The translations under genes and the position numbers were made by a program. The notes under the pieces were generated by a model. The model had not been told where the DNA came from. It ran no database searches and saw only the letters and a list, made by a program, of their open reading frames with translations. Below are positions 14,343-20,699 of a stretch of 23,869 nt of DNA, piece after piece. How positions within the stretch are numbered: position 1 is the stretch's first letter; the number at the start of each line of letters is the position of its first letter. This stretch comes from CAYSFE01 sp964430225 (GTDB lineage Bacteria; Patescibacteriota; Dojkabacteria; GCA-016699595; JBAXKR01): positions 1 to 23,869 of the forward strand of contig CAYSFE010000010.1 of assembly GCA_964430225.1 (NCBI GenBank). The letters are read 5' to 3'.

Positions 14343-15965
14343 TCAAATATGTATATCTTTTAACTTAATATCTATCTGATCCATTCCATTAAAGGGTTTA
14401 GATGAAAGGGTATAGGCTATATCTACTTTATCCCCACCTTTAATTTTTCTTATCCCATCTTTTACATTAAACATAATTGCTCCTATTGTTTCTTTTTTCT
14501 CGTCACTAAGGGTTATCTTTAAGTGGTTTTTTTCTACCCCTACATAGTTCATTCCAGAAACTTTTAAGTTATTTGTAGAAAATACTGGTTCAGGATTAGC
14601 ATTTCCAAATGGTTTAAGAGTAGAGATCTGTTTTACAGTATCAAGCCTTATTTCTTTTAAGTCTACTTCAAAATCTATATTCAAATCTTTCTCAATAGAG
14701 AAGTCGAGAGAATTAACATAGTTCTTAATATCATCTATAAACTTTGTAAGATTTTCTTCTTTTAGACTTAGTCCTGCTGCTTGAAAATGTCCTCCAAACT
14801 TTTCTAGATGTTTAGAAAACAAAGAGAGAGTTTTAGTAATATCTAGTTTTGATGTACTTCTAGAAGATCCTTTTACTTTTCCTTCTCGTATAGATAAAAC
14901 TATACATGGTCTTTCATATTCTTCTGTTACTTTCCCTGCTACCAAACCTATTATTCCTTCTTCCCAATCCTTACCTTCTATGATTATGATCTTGTCTTTT
15001 TTTTGTGCTTTAGCTTGTATATCTGCTTCTTTAAGAAGTCTTTCTGTAATCTCTTGTCTAGATCTATTTAAGCTATCAAGCTTACTTGCTAGTATTTCAG
15101 CATTTGTAGGAGATTTAGTACAAAGTAGTTTTACAGCATCTAGAGGTTCTCCCATTCTTCCAGCTGCATTAATCCTAGGTCCTAAAACATATCCAATATG
15201 ATAGGTATCTATGAAAGTATCCCTTATCTGAGATATCTTTATGAGTTCATTTAGCCCGATATTTGTTGTGGAGTTTAAAACTTCTAATCCTTCTCTTACA
15301 AAATATCTGTTCTCACCTGTTAGAGGCATTACGTCACATATTGTTGAAATTGCTACAAGATCTAAGTAATTTCTCACATCGGTAAGTTTTAGTTTTTCGT
15401 TAATAGCACATACTAGTTTCCAAGAAACAGCTGAACCTGAAATATTCTTCTCTGGATATTTATCAAGCTTTGGATGAACTATACCAATAGCTTTTTTTGA
15501 AATACTTTCTCCCATCTCATGATGGTCTGTAATTATGAAATCAAATTCTTTATGCCATTTATTATCTATGAGTTCATAGTCTTTAATTCCACAATCAACA
15601 GAGATGATTAATAGTTTCTCTCCGTTCTTTGAATATTTTTCTTTAATAGAAAGTAGAGAAGACTCAGATATTCCATATCCTTCATCTATACGAGATGGAA
15701 TGTAGGGGACAACATCAGCCTTAGCATGAAAGTAAAGGTAGTCAAAGATTATGGATGTGGCACATATACCATCAGCATCAAAATCTCCATGTATGATTAT
15801 TTTGTCTTTGTTCTTAATAGCCCTGATTACTCTTTCTACAGCTCTATCAATATCATGTAGTTTTGATGTGGGATAGAAATCTTTTAACTCATCAATATTT
15901 CGAAGCTTCTTTAGATCTTCTATTAAATCCTTTGATCTTTCTTTTGATCTGTATTTCCAGTTCAT
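14343..15965 (-). CDS. recJ: Single-stranded-DNA-specific exonuclease RecJ
   Basis: This 540-residue 5'-3' ssDNA exonuclease acts in recombination and mismatch repair. The DHH phosphoesterase motifs are intact: GDFDADG (Asp61, Asp63, Asp65), SVDCG (Asp124), ITDHHE (Asp147, His148, His149) and GPRINAAGRMG near 262. The DHHA1 domain has KFGGHFQAAG (His393), and the C-terminal OB-like region has LKPFGNANPEPVF. Length fits a short RecJ. It ends in TGA and its ATG overlaps the stop of the upstream surface-protein gene by one base, so it is part of the cysS operon. Confidence 0.96.
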   Translation of the reverse strand: MNWKYRSKERSKDLIEDLKKLRNIDELKDFYPTSKLHDIDRAVERVIRAIKNKDKIIIHGDFDADGICATSIIFDYLYFHAKADVVPYIPSRIDEGYGISESSLLSIKEKYSKNGEKLLIISVDCGIKDYELIDNKWHKEFDFIITDHHEMGESISKKAIGIVHPKLDKYPEKNISGSAVSWKLVCAINEKLKLTDVRNYLDLVAISTICDVMPLTGENRYFVREGLEVLNSTTNIGLNELIKISQIRDTFIDTYHIGYVLGPRINAAGRMGEPLDAVKLLCTKSPTNAEILASKLDSLNRSRQEITERLLKEADIQAKAQKKDKIIIIEGKDWEEGIIGLVAGKVTEEYERPCIVLSIREGKVKGSSRSTSKLDITKTLSLFSKHLEKFGGHFQAAGLSLKEENLTKFIDDIKNYVNSLDFSIEKDLNIDFEVDLKEIRLDTVKQISTLKPFGNANPEPVFSTNNLKVSGMNYVGVEKNHLKITLSDEKKETIGAIMFNVKDGIRKIKGGDKVDIAYTLSSKPFNGMDQIDIKLKDIHI

Positions 15966-16603
15966 TAATCTCTTTCATACCAGTGAATAAATCTTTTGCC
16001 AAATCTTAAACCAAAGAATACAGCGATAACTAATATTATCATTACAACTATAAACATCACTATCTGAAATATTGTAAAGTTAGTTCTGTATTGATCTGTT
16101 TGAGGTACTATTTCTAGGTTCTTATCAAACACTAAATCTATTGTTTCTGTTTCTGGATAGTTAGCTTCGTTTTGCCATGCCTGTACTTTTACCACTACTT
16201 TATTTGTTCCTTCAGTAAGTGGAGTGAAGCTATATATATATCTTGTTAAAGCATCTTTAGTTATTGAGGTAAAGGCATCATTCTTCTCGTTTAATACCAA
16301 TTTCTTGTTATCGTATGTAAAAGATATTTGGAGTCTATCTGTTTCTATTTGAGATAACACATCTACAAAAATAGGTTGTGATTTAGTAAATATATTTTGA
16401 GTATCTTTCTTAAGTGTTATAGATAATAGCTTAGAGTTAGAAGTAGAGCTTGAGCTACTTGATGATCTTGATACCATATCATCTGTAGCTATTCTAATTC
16501 TTCCATCGTTAGGTACTGGGTTCGCTCCGTCAACTAAACCATTTACAGTAATTGGAAGAGCAAAAAGAATAAGTAGAAGTGTGAGAGCAATTATTTTCTT
16601 CAT
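15965..16603 (-). CDS. Signal-peptide, C-terminally anchored extracytoplasmic protein
   Basis: This 212-residue protein has a clear N-terminal signal (MKKIIALTLLLILFALPITV), a Ser-rich linker near residues 46-57 and an Ig-like beta domain (about 60-170, with IFVDVLSQIETDRLQISFTYD and GTNKVVVKVQAW). A hydrophobic helix (about 180-201) and a basic end (RFGKRFIHWYERD) follow. It is therefore an outward-facing, membrane-anchored protein. The fold suggests binding or structural use; no family was recognised. It overlaps gatB (ATGA) and recJ (1 base), so it is tightly coupled to unrelated housekeeping genes. Confidence 0.75.
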   Translation of the reverse strand: MKKIIALTLLLILFALPITVNGLVDGANPVPNDGRIRIATDDMVSRSSSSSSSTSNSKLLSITLKKDTQNIFTKSQPIFVDVLSQIETDRLQISFTYDNKKLVLNEKNDAFTSITKDALTRYIYSFTPLTEGTNKVVVKVQAWQNEANYPETETIDLVFDKNLEIVPQTDQYRTNFTIFQIVMFIVVMIILVIAVFFGLRFGKRFIHWYERD

Positions 16604-18051
16604 AGTTTTAATAGTTTATTAATTATATTATCGGTAAGTTTAGGATTTGCTTTTCCTCTAGTTTCTTTCATAACTTTTCCTACAAGTGCTGCTTTTGCAC
16701 TTATCTTTCCCTTAGAAATACTTTCTATTATATCGGGACTTGATTCTATCACTTTCTTAACAATCTCTTCTAATTCATTTTCATCACTTACTTGAAGTAG
16801 AGAATTATCTGAAATATATTTTTCAACTTCTCCACCATCAACTACAAATCTCTCAATTATTTGTTTAACTATAGCTCCTGATATTTTGTTATCAGTTAGC
16901 ATATTAATTGCAACTGCGAGTTCTGATGCTTTAAGTTTACTATCTTTAAAAGTAATTCCTTTCTTTTTAAGTACAGCCTCTATTTCTCCCAATATAAAGT
17001 TGGCTACTTGAGAATATCCTTTTGTAGTTTTACAGGCTTCTTCAAAGTAGTTAGCTCTATCTAATCTATCTACTAAAAGTTCTGATACTTTAGGATCTAA
17101 GGAATATTCTTTAACGAATCTTTCTTTCTTAGATAAAGGTAATTCAGGAATACTTGATCTATATTTTTCAATTTCATCTTTAGTGAATGTAAGGACTGGA
17201 AGATCTGGTTCAGGGAAGTATCTATAGTCTTCAGCTTCTTCTTTAATACGCTGACTGAAAGTAGTTCCTTTAGCATCGTCAATTCCACGAGTTTCTTGAA
17301 CAGGAGTCTTTCCTTCTTCAAGAAGTTTTGATTGTCTCTCTATTTCATAGTTAATAACTTTTTCTAAGATTGAAATAGAGGAAATGTTTTTAACTTCTAC
17401 TTTGTAATTTGGTAATCCTTCTTCTGTATCTTTCTTTACTGAAATATTTAATTCAAATCTGAGTTGTCCCATTTCCATATTTGCATCAGATACATCTAAG
17501 TATCTAACAAGTCTTTGAAATGAGTGAGCAAACGAGAGTACTTCAGAAGTTGAAGTAAAATCTGGTTCTGTAACTGTTTCAATTAATCCTACTCCTGATT
17601 TATTGTAGTCTATTAAGGTAATGTTCTTAGAACCTTTCTCAGATACATCTAAACTATGAAGTGACTTAGCAGTATCTTCTTCTTGATGTACTCTTCGAAT
17701 TCGAATTCTTTTTTCATCACTATCTTCTTCAATAGAAAGGAATCCATTCTTACCAATAGGTAAATCATACTGACTGATTTGATATCCCTTTGGTAAATCG
17801 GGATAGAAATAGTTTTTACGATCAAACTTAGTAGGGGAGTTTATCTTACAATTAAGAGCTAGAGCTAATCTAATACAGTTATCAATTCCTTGTTTGTTTA
17901 TTACTGGTAAAGCCCCAGGTAGTCCCATACATGTAGGACAAATATTTACATTAGGTTCTTTCCCAAAGTAATCACTTGAACATGAACAGAACATTTTAGA
18001 TTTTGTTTTAGACTGGAGATGAACCTCAAGTCCAATTACTGGTATATACAT
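16600..18051 (-). CDS. gatB: Asp-tRNA(Asn)/Glu-tRNA(Gln) amidotransferase subunit B
   Basis: This 483-residue subunit of the GatCAB amidotransferase converts misacylated Glu-tRNA(Gln) or Asp-tRNA(Asn). The start IPVIGLEVHLQ is diagnostic, and the zinc-type cysteines FCSC (Cys22, Cys24) and CPTC (Cys38, Cys41) are present. KFDRKNYFYPDLPKGYQISQ and YRYFPEPDLP match the catalytic core. The last 150 residues or so form the YqeY-like tRNA-binding tail. gatA and gatC are not in the window. It lies 13 bases after cysS, ends in TGA and overlaps the next gene by 4 bases. Confidence 0.97.
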   Translation of the reverse strand: MYIPVIGLEVHLQSKTKSKMFCSCSSDYFGKEPNVNICPTCMGLPGALPVINKQGIDNCIRLALALNCKINSPTKFDRKNYFYPDLPKGYQISQYDLPIGKNGFLSIEEDSDEKRIRIRRVHQEEDTAKSLHSLDVSEKGSKNITLIDYNKSGVGLIETVTEPDFTSTSEVLSFAHSFQRLVRYLDVSDANMEMGQLRFELNISVKKDTEEGLPNYKVEVKNISSISILEKVINYEIERQSKLLEEGKTPVQETRGIDDAKGTTFSQRIKEEAEDYRYFPEPDLPVLTFTKDEIEKYRSSIPELPLSKKERFVKEYSLDPKVSELLVDRLDRANYFEEACKTTKGYSQVANFILGEIEAVLKKKGITFKDSKLKASELAVAINMLTDNKISGAIVKQIIERFVVDGGEVEKYISDNSLLQVSDENELEEIVKKVIESSPDIIESISKGKISAKAALVGKVMKETRGKANPKLTDNIINKLLKL

Positions 18052-18064
18052 GTGTCTATTTTAG

Positions 18065-19507
18065 TTAATCTATCTTCTTATATCTAGTCTTATCTTTCTC
18101 ATCTATTAATTCATATCCAATACCTTTAACTTCATCTCGAATTTTATCTGATAAAGTATAGTCTTTATTCTTCTTAGCTTCATTTCTTTTAGTGATTAAT
18201 TCTTCGAGTTTTGTTTTAGTATTAGGATCTATGTTTTCTTCTAATATTTTATCTTCTTCAAAGAGTCTAAGTCCAAGGGCTTTATCAAACTCTTTTATTA
18301 AACTTACTTTCATATCCTTATCTACTTTCTCATCTCCAACTAGTTTCCAAACAGTAGCTATCGCCTCTGGCATATTGAAACTGTCTTCTAAAGATGAAAC
18401 AAATTCTTTGTAATAAACATTTTCCTTGTCTATAGCTACATCCTTGTGTTCTCCTTTTACAAACTCTTTAAGTTTAAGTCTTGCAGAACGAGCAGATGAT
18501 AGAGCTTCGAAAGTAAAGTTCTGTTTCATTCTAAAGTTTACAAGGAAGTATAGGTATCTAAGATCCATTGCATCAAAACCTTTTTCTTTTAAATCAGATA
18601 GGGTGTATGCATTACCTAGACTTTTACTCATCTTTTTACCATCTACTGTTAGAAACTCGTTATGATACCAATAGTTTACAAACTTCTTTTCATTTACTGC
18701 CTCTGATTGAGCTATCTCATTTACATGATGTACAGGCATGTTATCCATACCACCTGTATGTATATCTATTGTTTCACCTAAGAGAGCTTTACTCATTGCT
18801 GAACATTCAATATGCCATCCAGGAAAACCTTCACCCCAAGGGCTTTCCCATTTCATTGCATGATCTCCTTGGTCTAATTGCCATAGTCTAAAGTCTGATG
18901 GATTTCTTTTGTTATCATCTTTTTCTACATCTTCTCTAAATCCAACAATTTTTTCATTTAGGTTTTGTCCTGTAAGTTCACCGTATCCATCTGATTTAGA
19001 AGTATCAAAATATATTGCTGAAGGCGTAATATATGCATATCCTTTATCTAGAAGTACTTTGATCATATCTATCTGTTCTTTAATATATTCAGTAGCCCTT
19101 GGTCTAGCAAACGGTTCTTCAAAGTTCATCTCTTTGTAGTCAGCATTAGCCGAGTCGATATAGAATTGAGCGACTTCCCATACTGACTTTCCTTCTTTCT
19201 TAGCTGCTTTTTCCATTCTATCTTCCCCGTTATCAGTATCATTTACTTCTTTAAGACCAACTTTTAATTTCTGTTCTTCTGTTAAAGTCATATGTCCCAC
19301 ATCAGTAAAGTTTTGAACTTGTTTTACTTTGTATCCTAAGAATTCTAATGATCTACGTATACTATCTCCCATTGTATATGCTCTTAGGTTTCCAATATGT
19401 GCATAGAAATATACCGTGAGTCCACAGTTATACATGGTAACTTCACCAGGGTTGATAGGTTTAAATTCTTCTTTAGTTCTACTTAAGGTGTTAAATATTT
19501 TTAGCAT
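18065..19507 (-). CDS. cysS: Cysteinyl-tRNA synthetase
   Basis: This 480-residue class I synthetase charges tRNA(Cys). The HIGH-type signature reads HIGN (residues 37-40), a form also known in some bacteria, and KMSKS is at 292-296. Zinc ligands are Cys28 (in MYNCGLTVY), Cys235 (WHIECSAM), and His260 and Glu264 (HHVNEIAQSEA). The usual CGPTVY is CGLTVY here, a Pro-to-Leu change next to a zinc ligand. It is first in the minus-strand operon with gatB, the surface protein and recJ. The ATG at 19507 is preceded at once by TATATA, consistent with a leaderless start, and a palindrome lies about 60 bases upstream. Confidence 0.96.
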   Translation of the reverse strand: MLKIFNTLSRTKEEFKPINPGEVTMYNCGLTVYFYAHIGNLRAYTMGDSIRRSLEFLGYKVKQVQNFTDVGHMTLTEEQKLKVGLKEVNDTDNGEDRMEKAAKKEGKSVWEVAQFYIDSANADYKEMNFEEPFARPRATEYIKEQIDMIKVLLDKGYAYITPSAIYFDTSKSDGYGELTGQNLNEKIVGFREDVEKDDNKRNPSDFRLWQLDQGDHAMKWESPWGEGFPGWHIECSAMSKALLGETIDIHTGGMDNMPVHHVNEIAQSEAVNEKKFVNYWYHNEFLTVDGKKMSKSLGNAYTLSDLKEKGFDAMDLRYLYFLVNFRMKQNFTFEALSSARSARLKLKEFVKGEHKDVAIDKENVYYKEFVSSLEDSFNMPEAIATVWKLVGDEKVDKDMKVSLIKEFDKALGLRLFEEDKILEENIDPNTKTKLEELITKRNEAKKNKDYTLSDKIRDEVKGIGYELIDEKDKTRYKKID

Positions 19508-19559
19508 AGGTATATATATTTGATTAATTAAGATGGTAACATTTTTTGAAGGTATTTGT

Positions 19560-19576
19560 GTAAGGTTAAACCTTAC
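19560..19576. promoter_or_regulatory. Perfect palindrome upstream of cysS operon
   Basis: GTAAGGTT (19560-19567) and AACCTTAC (19569-19576) are perfect 8-bp arms around a single A. The site lies 53-69 bases before the cysS ATG, and no T-run follows it on either strand, so a protein-binding operator is more likely than a terminator. Another copy was not noticed elsewhere in the window. Confidence 0.5.
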
Positions 19577-19618
19577 AGAAGAAACAATTTGATTGTAGTT
19601 GAATGAAAAGCTTTGTTC

Positions 19619-19873
19619 TCATTTCCTCTTAGCCCAGTTAATTATCCCAAGTAAGATTATAGCTCCAACTATTGATACTAGCATAGAGTAAAGGTTGTAT
19701 CCATCTGTACCCTCTCCTCCTAGTAGTTTAAAAACAAATCCTCCTATTACACTTCCAGTAATACCGATAAAAGCATTGAATAGACAACCTTCAGATTTTT
19801 TATTTACTATTAAGTTTGCAATTGCACCTGATATGGCTCCAAATAGGATCCACATGAGAAGAGAACATACCAT
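19619..19873 (-). CDS. GlsB/YeaQ/YmgE family membrane protein
   Basis: This 84-residue, very hydrophobic protein with three membrane segments carries the family pattern: WILFGAISGAIANLI, GITGSVIGGFVFKLLG and SIVGAIILLGIINWAKRK. Family members are small stress-associated membrane proteins, often labelled transglycosylase-associated; their biochemical role is unclear. It is divergent from the DUF2085 gene with 51 bases between starts. A TAATCT element 7 bases before the ATG could be a -10 for a leaderless transcript. Confidence 0.85.
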   Translation of the reverse strand: MVCSLLMWILFGAISGAIANLIVNKKSEGCLFNAFIGITGSVIGGFVFKLLGGEGTDGYNLYSMLVSIVGAIILLGIINWAKRK

Positions 19874-19924
19874 ATATTTAAGATTAATATATACTAATTG
19901 ATATTATATCAGGTACAATACCAT

Positions 19925-20647
19925 ATGCGGAAATCTGATTTTTTTGAAAGAAATATCTTAAATATCTTCATACTTTTAATTGGGGGTTTTCTTCTCTTTG
20001 CTTTCCTTGCTCCAATACTTGCTGCTCTTCAATTCAATGATATCTCAAAAGTAATTTATGAAATATATTCATATCTTTGTCATCAAAGATCATGGAGAAG
20101 TATACACATCTTTGATTACCAATTAGCTTTTTGCGTAAGAGATACTTTTATCTATCTCTCTCTTCTTGTTTCACTCATAATCACAAAATATACAAATGTA
20201 AAACAACTAAAGTGGTACATAGCTATACTTTGTGTGATACCAATGGCATTAGATGGTGGTATACAAACAGTTGCTGAAGTATTAACAGCTGGTAAGAATG
20301 TAGTTCAGTTCTATGAAAGTAATAATCTATTTAGAATGATTACAGGGACAATATTTGGATATGGAGTAGGACTATGGATGTGGCCTATGCTTAAAGAAGG
20401 GGTAACTTTTGTAAAGAAAGAGATAGATATTAAATTAAATACAGCTTACTTAGTAGTAATTCTTTTAATAGCAAATCTTTTTGTATATATGGGAATGGTT
20501 ACAGTCTGGGATTTAACATCACCAACTATTAAGCCTACAAATATATTTGACTCCACAGCTAAACCTAGAGCTACAAATATTGGTAGATGTTTAAGAGCAG
20601 AGGATTCTACTAATCCTAAAAGGATACCTGTGCCCGGATGTGAATAG
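19925..20647 (+). CDS. DUF2085 membrane protein
   Basis: This 240-residue integral membrane protein of a conserved uncharacterised family has about five hydrophobic segments. The DUF2085 signature is present: YLCHQRSWRS (Cys52, His53, Gln54), FCVRD (Cys70), PMALDGGIQ and NLFRMITGTIFGYGVG. In the usual family pattern the second motif is C-x-R-C, so Asp73 stands where a cysteine is expected. The ATG at 19925 is chosen; a TTG nine codons upstream is possible but adds nothing recognisable. TACAAT lies 5 bases before the ATG. The polar C-terminal tail of about 40 residues ends in RIPVPGCE. Function is unknown; the Cys/His pattern hints at metal binding or redox, which is inference. Confidence 0.85.
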   Translation: MRKSDFFERNILNIFILLIGGFLLFAFLAPILAALQFNDISKVIYEIYSYLCHQRSWRSIHIFDYQLAFCVRDTFIYLSLLVSLIITKYTNVKQLKWYIAILCVIPMALDGGIQTVAEVLTAGKNVVQFYESNNLFRMITGTIFGYGVGLWMWPMLKEGVTFVKKEIDIKLNTAYLVVILLIANLFVYMGMVTVWDLTSPTIKPTNIFDSTAKPRATNIGRCLRAEDSTNPKRIPVPGCE

Positions 20648-20662
20648 TTACTCCACATATTA

Positions 20663-20691
20663 TTGTTAGAAATTTCTACATGGTATATAAA
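20663..20691 (+). promoter_or_regulatory. Promoter of the 955-residue gene, near-leaderless
   Basis: TTGTTA (20663-20668), a spacer of exactly 17 bases and TATAAA (20686-20691) end 8 bases before the ATG at 20700. An overlapping extended -10 (TGGTATATA, 20681-20689) is also present. The predicted leader is 0-3 bases. Confidence 0.5.
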
Positions 20692-20699
20692 TATCATGT

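Noticed and set aside
19388..19399. HIGN instead of HIGH in CysRS as a defect
   Set aside because: HIGN occurs in known active bacterial CysRS proteins; the other motifs are intact.
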